Assembly (NCBI GenBank): GCA_018398765.1 | Contig: JAHBMJ010005764.1 | Coordinates: 5,157 to 63,699, forward strand | Origin: Chromera velia | Taxonomy: Eukaryota > Sar > Chromeraceae | Length of the DNA: 58,543 bases | Direction: 5' to 3' | Notes under the pieces: model-generated | Seen by the model: the letters and a program-made list of their open reading frames with translations, nothing else | The model's database searches: none | What the model was told of the DNA's origin: nothing | In this document: positions 22,248 to 33,218 of the stretch, piece after piece | Layout of the letters: each line of letters starts with the position of its first letter | How positions within the stretch are numbered: position 1 is the first letter of the stretch | Program-made: the position numbers and the translations under genes

Positions 22248-22560
22248 TGGCCTACATTTCTCTTCGCCCGGTTGCCTATCGTCCTTCGTTTGACGTACGC
22301 AACAAAGAAAGAAAGAAAGAAAGAAAGAAGGGCCGAAGACAGAGAGAAGTGGTGCTGAGAGAGAGGAGACAGAGAGAATTGACTGACTGACTCACTGACT
22401 GACTGACTGACTGGACGATCACGGAATCCAAAGGATAGAACGCAGCACTGGCAGCTGCACTCGCGATCGCCGCACACACGGCAGACACCGCGCTGTCTGC
22501 CAGCCCTCCATTTGAATGGGAGGCAACTGCATTCATCCATTCATTGACTTGCTTTCTCAT
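14836..22560 (-). CDS. Mitochondrial carrier family protein, peroxisomal-carrier-like
   Basis: Exons, 5' to 3': 22560-22412, 22019-21974, 21431-21378, 20951-20811, 20139-20025, 19512-19413, 19079-18999, 18777-18672, 17702-17169, 16005-15934, 15651-15302 and 15003-14836. Phases agree everywhere except between exons 10 and 11, whose borders are uncertain. The three SLC25 repeats are visible: FYPLDSVIVHYQ, then SSPLGVIATNVQ, then TYPYIRAKILLQ. Loop signatures are EGFSKIYQGW, EGGWVGFWGFFRALSASFSL and EGLSGMYRGIIPQ. The last exon (MVKSSLQYALMAFVRALLQR) resembles the last helix of peroxisomal adenine-nucleotide/NAD carriers (PMP34, PXN). The likely role is solute exchange across a peroxisomal or mitochondrial inner membrane; the substrate is not readable. 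A Ser/Gly-rich 178-codon exon (17169-17702) inserted before the final helices makes the protein about 640 aa, against the usual 300-350. Confidence 0.8.
16110..16380. repeat. (CA)n and (GA)n microsatellites in carrier intron
   Basis: (CA)n at about 16111-16170, (GA)n at about 16171-16202, and further (CA)n to about 16360. They fill much of the intron between exons 9 and 10 of the carrier gene and generate spurious His/Thr and Cys/Val ORFs in several frames. Confidence 0.85.
16795..17128. repeat. (TTCC)n/(TTTC)n pyrimidine tract in carrier intron
   Basis: About 330 bp of nearly pure pyrimidine on the plus strand (purine on the transcribed minus strand), just downstream of carrier exon 9. There is no coding potential despite long ORFs. 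Confidence 0.85.
20140..20480. repeat. (GAAA)n/(CAGA)n array forming a large inverted repeat
   Basis: AAGAACAGAGAAACAGACAG occurs at about 20184 and 20304. Its reverse complement (CTGTCTGTTTCTCTGTTCTT) is at about 20428-20447, with (GAAA)n and (TTTC)n on either side. The centre near 20357-20370 (ATTAAACAGAAGG) is unique. The arms could form a stem of about 70 bp or more in the transcript of the carrier intron between exons 4 and 5. Confidence 0.75.
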
Positions 22561-23318
22561 TCTGTGTGTGAACACGAGACGGACAACAATATCTCGAACG
22601 CAATAGCAAGCTTTGAGGAATAATCGCTAGATTCAATCAAGCCTGCGCTTGAGGTTTCGCCCTGCCAAGGCTACGATCGCAACACCACGGAACATCGTGG
22701 TGAGAGTTCAGAACAGGGTAGAAAGGCAGACAAGTAGACAGATAGACAAGACTGTTCCTATGTTTCTTCTCTGAATAGACACATGAGGCATTTAGACAGA
22801 CAAACAGCCAGAGAGACAGACAGACATTCCCTAATATTTTAATATCTTCTTTTTAGGTTACCTTTAGCGTTGCTCATATACGGGCACCCCTCTCTTCTTG
22901 TTGGATCTCTTCCTTTGCCCGCCCGCACAGACAGACAGACTGTGTCGTTTCTTTCTTTTTCCTTTCATCGCGACCAGACACCGACGGATAGGCCGGCAAG
23001 CCATTCGAAGGAAAGACAGACGATATGTTTCTGTCTTTTCCCTTCTTCTCTTCAGACAGACACACAGACAGGTAGACAGACAGACAAGCTGGCAGATAGA
23101 AACGACAGACACGCACCAGGCAGAAAGATAGAAAGGCAGACAAAGGCAGGCAGGCAGCAGGCAGTCACAGACAGACTGCCCCCCCCTTTTTTTCTCTTCA
23201 CAGACAAACAGATGCAGGAGGACTATACACAGACAGATGGACAGACTATATGACTTTTTCAGACTGACAGGCAGGCAGGCAGACAGACTATATGTTTCTT
23301 CTTTTCCATTCTTTTCTT

Positions 23319-23323
23319 CATGC

Positions 23324-23388
<65 letters not shown>

Positions 23389-23535
23389 CAGACAGACAGA
23401 CAGACAGACGGACAGACGGACGGACAGACAGACGGACGGACGGACGGACAGACAGACAGACAGACAGACACAGACAGACAGACAGACGGACAGACAGACG
23501 GACAGACAGACGGACAGACAGACTTACACACAGAG
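23319..23535. repeat. (CAGA)n/(CGGA)n array
   Basis: About 215 bp of CAGA units with CGGA and CACAGA variants, giving Thr-Asp-Arg-Gln ORFs in one sense and Cys-Leu-Ser-Val in the other. It lies upstream of the carrier ATG, between the candidate 5' exon and exon 1, so it is probably intronic. Confidence 0.85.
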
Positions 23536-23614
23536 AGACAAGCGGACAGATTCGGTCCCGGAAACAGTCGGCTGGTTGGGTGGTTGGAGTGAAACTGGAA
23601 ACTTGTGCACTCAC

Positions 23615-23731
23615 CCAGGGATTCTTCCATGTCAACCGATCACGAGGTTCGTCACCTGTTTCTTCGCTTTCGCTCTGGCCTAGTTTTGCACAGGCAGAAC
23701 CAGAAGACCAAATGTCCGCACCAAAGTGAAC
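23615..23731 (-). CDS. Candidate upstream exon of the carrier gene
   Basis: This is an open 39-codon segment (VHFGADIWSSGSACAKLGQS and so on, ending WKNPW) bounded by a GTTGCAG acceptor and a CCCTGG/GTGAGT donor on the minus strand. It is phase 0 at both ends. It lies upstream of the ATG used at 22560, and the intervening 1 kb holds intronic elements oriented for minus-strand transcription, so the transcript probably starts beyond it. It does not join cleanly in phase to the first carrier exon, so it may be 5' UTR. Confidence 0.4.
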
Positions 23732-23751
23732 CTGCAACCTGTGGGAGCAGA

Positions 23752-24396
23752 TCAGCTTCGAGTGTATGCACTAGCTCTGTCTGCCACCTGCATAAGCTTC
23801 GGCTGGCGCGAGCAGGCAGGAAGTGATTCGTCTACAGCCGTCTCTGAATTGTAAGCTGCCATGTGGCCTTCATGCGGAATGCAGCTGGAAGCAATGGCAC
23901 CAATGACAGATAGGGATCGACAGGAAAGGTGATACTGCCGATCGAACACAATAGCCGATCGAATCCTGTGAACTGATATCCCACGCACTTCTGTGTGACT
24001 GACCGTGTTTTGGCGAAAATTGACGTCACCCCGCCCGCCTTGCAATTGACGCACGCGCGGCGGCGCAAATCGCGCGCGTGCCGGAATAATTATCCGGTCC
24101 TGTATCGGGCTAAAATGCGCTAGACACGTATATACAGTCGTTTTTGTTTCGCACACGTGTACCCTTTGCATGAAGTCTTCTATGTCCTTCACAGGTAAAA
24201 GCAGACAGTCCTGTATGAGGCATCCGTCTGCTTTCAGTCTGCCCGAAAATCTTTGAAACTCCCGGCTCGAAGACTTGGCCTCAAGATATTGCCCCTTCCT
24301 GCTTTTCGCCCGGGTGGGCTGGTACGACAGGATTCCGCCCTTCGCGTTGTGGCAGCTCGGTTCGCTTCTTTTGGCGTTCGCGCGGATGCACGTCAA
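23752..24396 (-). other. Long open frame over a GC-rich divergent promoter region
   Basis: The frame is open for 214 codons from a TTG, with no ATG at the 5' end. Composition is mixed rather than repetitive (for example KADGCLIQDCLLLPVKDIED). It covers a CpG-rich core (about 24030-24100, GCACGCGCGGCGGCGC). Its position between the two divergent genes suggests promoter or first-exon sequence of the carrier gene. No domain recognised. Confidence 0.3.
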
Positions 24397-24439
24397 GGTT
24401 GAAGTAGGTCCTTCTGAATGTCTTTATGTATAAACTTTC

Positions 24440-24467
24440 AACCAAAAACGCGGGCGCGTACGGGTAA

Positions 24468-24498
<31 letters not shown>

Positions 24499-24897
24499 AC
24501 CGAACGAGTGCGTCGAGGCTGAAAAGGGGGCCCTTTAGCCTCTGTCTTTGATTCCAAACGGTTCATTTTCCTCTCTGTTGAGCGACCGAGTCAGAGAGAC
24601 AGCACGGACATTCACTTGCCCGTCTCGTCCACCCCCGTGCATCTGATGCTTTCACGAACCAACAAACTCGCCCCATCAAGCTCAAAAAGCATGAGCGAAG
24701 CGTGCTCGAACCCAACATAAAAGAAACGCCGACGTTCTTTTCAACTTGCATCCCGTCTTTCTCATGAAAGCATGATCGATCCATGGTCCTCCTCGTGCAT
24801 GTAGTTTTTAACTGGGACCTTCTTTGGGTTCATCCTTCCTTGTTCTCTCTTGATGCACCTCTAGGCCGATGAGTGCAGTGCATCACCTGCAACCCAG

Positions 24898-24929
<32 letters not shown>

Positions 24930-25250
24930 CAGGAAAATGCCCCGTGTTTCTCCTTATGGGTGTGTCCGTGTATCCGTCATCGAACTGCCACGAAATCCCT
25001 TTCTGCCCGCTTGCCTGCCTGTCTGCCTGTGAGTCTGTTTGACATGAGGGGGTAAAAAAAAGAGGGAAACAAAAGAACACACGGAAAACAAAGAGAGAAC
25101 GATACAGTCCGTCTGTCCGCATGGCTGGCTGCCCGCACAATGAGTAAGAAGGAAAGCGGAAAAGAAAAGAAAAGAAAACAAAATGAAGGAACGGCATCCG
25201 CCAGCTTTTCATTCAATCTGCTTGTCCGCGTGTCTGTCGTTCAGTGGCTC

Positions 25251-25293
<43 letters not shown>

Positions 25294-26060
25294 GTGTGTC
25301 TCTGTATGTGTGGGTGTCCGCCTGTCTGAAAGCAAGGGAGGCAGAGAAAGTCTGTCTGTCTGTCTGTCTGCCTGCCTGTTGTCTCTTGTGTTCATGAAGA
25401 AGAGGGAGAAGAAGAAGAAACATATAGTCTGTCTGTCTGTCTTCTGAAAGAAAGGAAGAGAAAAAGGAAAGAAAACACAACACAGTCCGTCTGTTTGTCT
25501 GTCTGTCTGTCTGTTTTGTACTCGAAAAAGGGAACTCCAGAAGAAGAAAGAAGGCTGAAAACAAACTTTGGAGTGAAGGACCCATGGCGAAAGGAAATGA
25601 AAAGAAACAAACCTGTCCAGATGGAAGAAATGTGAAAGTGCAAGATCGTAAGCCTGCACTGGGCAAGGAAAGGTCGCAGGGCACGCTTAAGGCCTGGAGC
25701 TCTGGTACCTTTCCACCGAGAGTGCGCCAAAAGAAGAGAAGAAAACAGAAGAGAATGAAAGGAAGGTTCCGTCTGTCTGTCTGTGTCTGCCTGTCTGTCT
25801 GTCTGTCTATCTTCTGAAAGAAACGAAGAGAAAAAGGAGAGAAAAGATTGTCTAAAGACCACATGACAGCGCTTGTCCTCCTTCATGATTGTTGGGGTGC
25901 AGTGCACTTCCCGTTTCTTTCCGTTTTCTGTTGTGTCCATGAAGAAAATGAGTGAGGGAAAAGAAAGTAACACATGGTCTATCTGTGTGTCTGTCTGCCT
26001 ATCTCTCTGACCGGTTCTCTCACTGTAAGTGCTTTTTCGCGTACAAACTAAGTTTTGTTG
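24440..26060. other. Presumed 5' region and first intron of the oxidoreductase gene
   Basis: No confident exon. Contains (CA)n at 24468-24495, (GA)n at 24906-24929, (TC)n at 25256-25283 and plus-oriented copies of the purine-rich intronic element (about 25030-25115, 25374-25440, 25440-25510, 25795-25850 and 25925-25985). The sense orientation of these elements implies that plus-strand transcription begins upstream of about 25.0 kb, so an untranslated or short coding first exon probably lies at 24.4-24.9 kb. Confidence 0.4.
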
Positions 26061-26067
26061 ATTGCAG

Positions 26068-26439
26068 ATGATTGTTGCATCGATCTGAACTCTTCTTTCT
26101 TTCTGTCTGCAGATCATTTCGGACTTTTCGTGCCCCTGGTGCTATGTAAGTCTGCCACCATACAGGCTGCCTTCTCCCTCTCTGCGTGAGTGTCTGTCTG
26201 TCTGTCTGCCTGCCTGTCTGTCTGTCTGTCTGTTGTGTTCATGAAGAAAAGAAGGGAGAAGAAGAAACATATAGTCTGTCTGTTCATGAAGAAAAGGAGG
26301 GAGAAGAAGAAGAAACATTTAGTCTGTCTGCCCCTGCCCACGCTGTTTGATTGTTGGTTCTGTTCTTTTGTCTTTGTTCTTTCTTTTTTTCTGTTGTGTA
26401 CATGAAGAAAAGAAGGGACAAGAAGAAACATACTGTCTG

Positions 26440-26511
<72 letters not shown>

Positions 26512-27977
26512 TGAATGTGTGTGTTTCTGCTCTCGATTCGGCGTGCAGGTCGGCGTCAAGAGGCTCGGTGGGTGATTCACTTCTGTTTGCTTATCTCTTT
26601 TTTTCCTTTCCATCCTTGGTGGATCGTCCCTTTTTTTTTGGCTCTCTTTCTTTCTGTGTCACTCACTCACTCTCTCACTGCCTTGGCAATGCTCTGCTCT
26701 TAATTTTTGTTTAATTTACTGCATGTTTCTGTTTAATTTTTCGTCGATCTTCTGTTTGTGTTTGGCCTTGCGGCAGGACGTTGTTAATTGATGGATAATT
26801 GAAGGAAGGAAGGAAGAAAACCGATCGATGCGTGGAGGGAGGGAGGGTCTGAATGAAGACAGACCGCGGCGGTGTGCGATGATAATTTTGACCCGTTCAT
26901 TGGACAGATTTGTTTTTGTGTTTCCTTCTTGCAATGGAAGGAAGCATTTGTTTCCATGGACACAGGCCTTCTTGTCTTTCTCATCGATGCATGGCGGTGA
27001 CAGCGGAGAAAAGAGAAGGGCGGGGGATGGGGTTGCATGAGCGATCTATCTGTCTATCTGTGTTTCCTCCGAGACGGAAGCGGGACTCTTTGTTGTGGCG
27101 CATTTGACGTGATGACACACACCGAAATCATGCGAACTGTTGAGTGAAGCCACGAGCGCAGACGCAAATAGACCGAGAAGTCGGAGCACTCTCTCGGTCC
27201 CTTCCCACACCGCACCTCTCCCCTCCCTCTCTCTTTCTTCGCACGCACGCACTCGCACGCGCGCGCACACACACACACGCACGCACAAACACCCACACAC
27301 ACACGCACACACACACGGCAGGCAGGCAGGCACGCAGATTTTGATTCACAACCCAACGTCGTCCAACATGTCATCCGTGCTGGTGCAGAATCTGCGTTGG
27401 ATCAGTTGAAGGAGGATGGGGAGGTGGAGGCGCATGTCGAGTTCTTTCCCTTCCGCATTGACCCGGTCAGCTAGTCTAGCTGTCTCTGTGCTTCTTTCTT
27501 CATTTATGCATTTATGCCCATTTCCTCCCCCCCCTTCTCCCCCCGTGTGTGTGTGTGTGTGTGTGTGTTGTGCATATGAATGTGCGTGTGGGGGGGGGGC
27601 AGGGGGGCGGGGAGAAAGAGGCATGCCACAAGGGAGTAACAGCTAGATAGGGGGAAGAACTCAGAGAGAAAGCTGCTTCTGCCTCTCCTCTCTGGCTTCA
27701 TTCTTATTCAGCTTCTCTCTGTCTATTTGCGATTTCCCCCCCATGCACCCAATTGAGACAACCCCATGCAAGTTTTACATTTTCTTCGAGCACCCTGGAA
27801 GCTCTCAGATCTCACCTTTCTTTGGTCAAATATGTGACAACAATCAAGAAAGCATGTGTCAATTTCTTTTAGTTGTCTCTTCAAGTCATGCAGGCAACTG
27901 CAGACGGGGGGGAGGACTACATGGTCCGTCCGTCTTTCTTTTTTCTCTTCTTTCTTTGTTCCTTCTTTTCTTTTTTC

Positions 27978-28008
<31 letters not shown>

Positions 28009-28310
28009 GTCTTTCTGTCTGTCTATCTGTCCGTCTTTCGTCCTTCGCTCCTTTTTTTGTTTTTTTTATTCTTTCTTTCCTTCATTCTTTCTGTCTTTCG
28101 TCCTTCCCTCCTTTCTTTCCTTCATTCTTTCTTTCTTTCTTTCTTTCTTTCTTTCCTTCATTCTTTCTGTCTTTCTTTCCTTCCTTTCTTCCTTCCTTCC
28201 TTCCTTCCTTCTTTCCTTCCTTCCTTCCTTCCTTTGCTCTATCTTCTCTCCCTTCCTCTCCCTGTTAGGCAATGTGGTTGTGAGGTTTCAGACTGTCCGT
28301 CTGCCTGTCC

Positions 28311-28350
<40 letters not shown>

Positions 28351-29434
28351 GTCTGTCTGTCTGTCTGTCTGTGTGTGTATGACTGATTGTCGCTCGTTGT
28401 CTGTGTCTGCATGCAGCCAGCGTGTAACGCTCTCCTTTCGCCTGCGTGCCTGTCTGTCTGCCTGCCTGCCTTTTTGCCAAGAGTGATTTGCGGAGGGATC
28501 GGTTAGCAGAGCTGAGTCAGCAGTTTTGCTTCGACGGAGCTTGCTCTGCTCTGCACTTCGCTGACGTCTTTCATTTGATTTGATCGCCTTGGGCATTAAT
28601 CAAATCTCATCATTCGTTCATTGATTCGTTTCATTTTCTTGTTCTGCAATTGCTGCCTCTCTTCTTTTGCTTCCCTGTCTTTCCGTTCTGCGCGCTGCTC
28701 TTCTGCCTGCATGCCTCTCTCCTCCCCCCCCCCTCTCTTCCTCCCTCTCTCCCTCCGTCCCTCCCCCCCTTCCCTCCTCCCTGGCTGCATGCAGGCCTAC
28801 AACGAACGACGTTGGGGGTCCGATGGCTGGACGCAGTCGCTTCGTCGTCAGGGTCGGTGGGGGGGCGCGTGGGGGGGTTTCATATTCCAGCGATAGCTTG
28901 CAGACGTGCTTGCCTTGCCTTGCAGCCCGTCAGATGGAAGGAATGAAATCCCGGCTGCTGCTGCATGGCGGTTTGCATATCAGAGAGTGCAGTAAGTGAC
29001 CTGTCTCTTCGGTTATAAAAGAGAGGGAGGGAGGGAACTGATGTATATGTATATATATATATATATATATTATATATTTTTTTTTTCCCCTCCGAGAACC
29101 GCCTCGTTCTCCTCTCCTCTTCTCTTCTCTTCTGTCTCCATTGTGACGGGGGGATCGGCCCGTGCACCCCCAGCTGCAGGGCATCAGGATGGATTTTGAA
29201 TTAAGGAGTGATTGCCCTTCCGCCTAAATTCTTAGGAACCGTGTGCGTGCGTCGACATGCCTTGACTTATGTTATGTACCAACGACAAGGTACTAGATGT
29301 GCACTTAGTTCGGTGGCGTACGGTTGCTGTCCCTCGTTGTGGTGCGCTGGACGATCGAGCGTTCTCTCTGCCTTTTGAGCTTTCCCTGCGCGTGTGGATG
29401 CGTGGGAGGAGGAGGGTGCAGTGGACCGGTTGTG

Positions 29435-29485
<51 letters not shown>

Positions 29486-31144
29486 TGTGTTGGTGACGGT
29501 GGCGCTGCTGTACTCAATCGGGCAGGGCCATGCTGCAGTCCCCCTTTCTCCCTCCCTTCTGTCTCTGCATGTCAGTCTTTGCATGGATGCATGCTCTAAG
29601 TCATGTATGTGCATGAATGAATGAATGCAGGCGCACCGGACGGGTGTTCATTTGCGAATTGGAAATGGTGGCCCAATTCTCTCCAGGCCCACGCAGCCGT
29701 CTGTGCGGCTTCTTCTGCTGTAGACGCTTTTGTGGAACTCTCGAAGAAGCAAAGGGAAAAGGACCAAAAGGAGAAAAAGGAGGGAGGGGAAGACAAAGAC
29801 AAAGGAGAAATGCCACTGGAGAGAGAGGGGAGTGAGGTGAAAGCAATAGAGAGGACAAGACTGATCACTGCACTTCAACTGAACCTGGTCTTGGCTCTGC
29901 TTCGAAGGTAGGGGGGGAGACTGTTAGTAGTTGTTAGCTTAGCAGAGGGAAAATGGCTCTCTCTGTTCTTTCAGTCTTCGATATTCTTCTTTTCTATCCA
30001 TCCATTTGATTGTCTGAATCAATCAAGCAACCCACACTCAGATGGAAAGAAACCCTCGTAGCTCTACTTGGACGTTGGCAGGCAGTGAGGGTCTGCGTGG
30101 CTCGTCCTGTTCTTCCATTGCTGACTTCTGTGGTCGATTGATTTTCTGCAAAGAAAGTACCTTTTTCTTTCTTTCTTTCTTGTTTGTTGTCCTCGCCAAT
30201 GCATGCCCGGAGGAAACGACAGATGCAGGGAGGAAAGGTCGCACTCGGATGTTTTGTTGGATCGATCGATCGAACTTTTGATTGAATACTGGGGGAAGGA
30301 AGAAGAGCATCGCAGTCTGTCGCTCATGAATAATGAAATTTGCCTGGTGAGTGACATGTTTTGAGGGCGGCTCAGATACGCTTTTCACTTTCATAGAAGG
30401 AGAAATGAAGAAAGCAACGACAGTGAACTTCGCGGTCGATTGAGTATTCGGTTGCGGGTATGCGTATGTTTCTGTAGTTGTTCTTTCATCCTTTCTCACT
30501 TTGGGCACTGTTGAAAGTGCCTCTTCTCTTTTTGTTCTCTTCAGCCGTTCTGTGAATGATGGCTTGCTTGCTTGCTTGCTTGACAGTCCCCAGTCGTGTG
30601 CATTCCTTCCTTCCGGATCGTTGTCCTCTCTTCTCTTTAGTTCAGCAAGCAAGCATGAGTTCCCTCCCATGAACAAATAAATAAATGTCCTTTGATTCTT
30701 TCTCTCTCTCTTCCTCTCAGCGTCAGACAGAGGGAAGGAAGGAAGGAAGGAAGGAGTCAAGGAAGGAAGGAAGGAAGGAAGGACGGAAGGAAGGAAGGAA
30801 GAAAGGAAGGAAGGAAGGAGGGAAGGAAGGAAGGAGGGAAGGAAGGAAGAAAGGAAGAAAGGAAGGAAGAAAGGAAGGAAGAAAGGAAGAAAGGAAGGAA
30901 GGAAGGAAGAAAGAAAGGAAGGAAGGAAGGAAGGAAGGAAGGACGGAAGGAAGGAAGGAAGGAAGGAACGAAGGAAGGAAGGACGGAAGGAAGAAAGGAA
31001 GGAAGGAAGGAGGGAAGGAAGGAAGGAAGAAAGGAAGGAAGGAAGAAAGGAAGGAAGGAAAGCTCTGTTTCCTACTGGCGGCGTGCTTCTGCATGTCTCG
31101 TTTTCTCAGACCGGCAAAGCCTTTCCTGCATTTCTACGTGGCGT

Positions 31145-31183
<39 letters not shown>

Positions 31184-31526
31184 TTCTTACTTTCTCTCTT
31201 TTTTCCTTTCTCTCTTTTTTCCTTCCTTCCTGCATTTCTTCTTTTCCTTCTGTACTCCCGACTCCGCATCTATATCTGCCCTCCGTTTCCCCCCTGTCCG
31301 ATGAAGGAAGGAAGGGTGGCGTCCTTCCTTCCTTCCTGCGCCCATGCACGTGTGCACGCGTGCATGCATGCATGCAGGGTGTACGAAGAGGGAGGCAACG
31401 TGAGCTCTGCGAAGGATGTGGAAGAGGTTGTTGCGAGGAGCGGGTGGGAGGGGGAAGGGAAGGGAGAGATACGGGACCTGTCGATGCAGTTGCTCCAGGA
31501 ACCTTCAACCAAATGTCTGTCTGTAC

Positions 31527-31558
<32 letters not shown>

Positions 31559-32549
31559 ACGTGAGTCAGTCAGTCAGTGCAGTGCAGTGAAAAGGGAGAG
31601 TACCATGTCTGTTTGCGTGAATTGAAAGAGCTCTCTCTGCCTCTTGTCTTTGGTTTGTCGACATTTTCTTCTTTCAGTATGCCCCACTGTCCCCCCCCCC
31701 CGTTTTTCTTCAGAAATTGTGATCGATGCTGTGGCCATTGGTCATCTGTGTCCTCTCTCTCGAGTTTCGGTCAAGATCCGTGTTGTAAGGGAAACCCAAT
31801 TGCCTGCATGCATGCGTGCCTTCCGTTGTGCAATGAATGAATGAATGAATGAATGAAGCGTTCTTCCTTCCACACGCTCCCGTTTGAACAGAGACGTCGT
31901 TCGGATTGTCTCTTGAACTTCTTCGTCTGATTATTTTTTTAATTTTTTTCGTCTGATTCTTGTTAGACATATTTCGAAAAGAATGATTGCAGATGAAAAC
32001 GATCACTCCCACCCAACTTTTAAGTGGGAGGGTCTTAGTCGACGTGTCACTTCGCTCCCTCCCCTCCCCCTTCCATCCCTCCCTCCCTCCCGGTGATTTT
32101 ATGGGGGCGTCTCTTTGTGCCCCAAGCATTGCCTGGTTGCGCTACACTTCTCTCTTTCTTTCACTGCACGGAACTTGACCGGGCACATGTAGGCCTCCCT
32201 CACTTTGCGCACAGGCAGATTGGATTTCCAGGCAAGCAGGGAGGCTGACTGAATGAATGAAGGAATTCCCGCCTCGCCTCGTGCGTGCAGCTGCACTCAT
32301 CGATAAGGTGATCACCCTGGAGAGATCTGCAAAAAGGGATTTAAAGGTTGGTGCGGTTGGGTACGTACCCGTTTCTCCTTCTCTCTCATGCCCCCCCCCT
32401 CCACCCTCTGTGATGCATGTATGTGTGTATGTATGTATATATCTACACTATATACATGTGTGTATGTGTGTGCGCGCGCACGCGCCCGACTGTCGGAGGA
32501 AAAGAAGAGAAGTAACGGCACTGTATGCATGTATTTCTCCCCCGCTCGT

Positions 32550-32597
<48 letters not shown>

Positions 32598-33218
32598 TGC
32601 GTGTGTCTGTGTGTGTGCGCCCACGCATTTCATTCTGTGTGAGTGTGTGTGAGTCTCTCTTGTTCTCTCTCTTTCTGTGTGTTTCTCTCTGTCTTCGTCT
32701 CGGTGGCAAAAAATGAGATGCAACGAGAATAGCCAGGTGCCTGCCAGTAACCAGGAAGGAAGAAAGAAAGAAAAAATAAGCTAAGAAGACAACGCCGGGA
32801 ACGCCGCATGACTTTGTGTGAGTGAGTGAGTGAGTGAGTGAGTGGAGGGAGGGAGTGTGCTGATCTTGGCATTCCTTCCTTGCGTCTTGATACGCAAGAA
32901 GTACGGAGCTGATCATCTCACAATTTACCACACGACACGGTGTACAATGCATGAAGGGCAGCGTGCGGCAATCCGAAGAGGACTTTTTTGTTCTCCCCTT
33001 CGAATATGAATGCACCAACAGCGTAAATTGACAATTATTCTTTCTGCGTCTGTCTGTACGTGCCTCTCTGTCTGAAGGTCACCGGAGTGCCCATGTTTCT
33101 GATCGGTCCGGCAGACGCGAGAGGGAGACGAAAATCTGCGCCCACTGGTCACTCGGGAGCACAGCCGACTTCCGTGCTCCTCGCGGCCATCAAACAGGCT
33201 GCTCAGGGCTCTCTCTAG
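26068..33218 (+). CDS. DsbA/FrnE-like thioredoxin-fold oxidoreductase
   Basis: Exons: 26113-26145, 26549-26567, 27389-27465, 27894-27923, 28795-28852, 29631-29907, 31378-31514, 32291-32346 and 33078-33218. Every junction agrees in phase. A start exon ATGATT at 26068-26073 is possible (39-nt intron) but uncertain. Landmarks in order: SDFSCPWCYVGVKRL with active-site CPWC (26131-26142); EFFPFRIDP; GEDYMAYNERRWGSDGW; FANWKWWPNSLQAH; VYEEGGNVSSAKDVEEVVAR; VTGVPMFLI carrying the cis-Pro (33084-33092); and GAQPTSVLLAAIKQA before the TAG. This order is that of the FrnE/2-hydroxychromene-2-carboxylate isomerase branch of DsbA proteins. The expected role is thiol-disulfide exchange or glutathione-dependent chemistry; the substrate is unknown. 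A charged insertion of about 45 residues (Lys/Glu/Asp, about 29736-29850) breaks the helical domain. No targeting signal can be read without the true start. Confidence 0.85.
26222..26445 (+). repeat. Cluster of three purine-rich intronic elements
   Basis: Three copies of the same module lie in the intron between the CPWC exon and the next exon. Each has (CTGT)n, a TGTTCATGAAGA-like lead (one copy TGTACATGAAGA), a purine tract of about 20-25 nt, then AACATATAGTCTGTCTG or a near variant. Copies are at about 26228-26282, 26282-26332 and 26392-26445. The same module recurs in introns of the carrier gene (on the minus strand) and of the ELO gene. Confidence 0.7.
27950..28250. repeat. (TTTC)n/(TTCC)n tract in oxidoreductase intron
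   Basis: About 300 bp of almost pure pyrimidine on the sense strand, between exon 27894-27923 and exon 28795-28852. The long Phe/Ser/Leu ORFs here are repeat translations. Confidence 0.85.
30730..31065. repeat. (GGAA)n array, about 330 bp
   Basis: Nearly uninterrupted GGAA/GAAA/GGAC units on the plus strand in the intron before exon 31378-31514. This is purine on the sense strand, opposite to the pyrimidine tract at 27950-28250 in the same gene. Confidence 0.85.

Noticed and set aside
23319-23535. CRISPR-like array of regularly spaced CAGA repeats
   Set aside because: There are no unique spacers. It is a plain tetranucleotide array in a eukaryotic intron.
25584-25652. Start exon for the oxidoreductase (MAKGNEKKQTCPDGRN) with donor GTAAGC
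   Set aside because: Its phase at the donor does not fit the phase-0 start of the CPWC exon at 26113.
28935-28991. Exon of the oxidoreductase between TTGCAG and GTAAGTG
   Set aside because: Joining 28795-28852 directly to 29631 keeps phase and gives the conserved run into FANWKWWPNSLQAH. Including this segment breaks it.
29175-29203. Mini-exon GIRMDFELR after CTGCAG
   Set aside because: Looks protein-like, but there is no GT donor after it and no compatible phase with its neighbours.
30230-30345. Exon after 29907 (reading DVLLDRSIELLIEYWGKEEE)
   Set aside because: It joins in phase at its 5' end but leaves the wrong phase for the clear exon at 31378, which joins 29907 directly and continues the family motif VYEEGGNV.
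30692-31564. Large Lys/Glu/Arg and Phe/Ser ORFs of up to 300 codons
   Set aside because: They are translations of (GGAA)n and neighbouring microsatellites, open in several frames at once.
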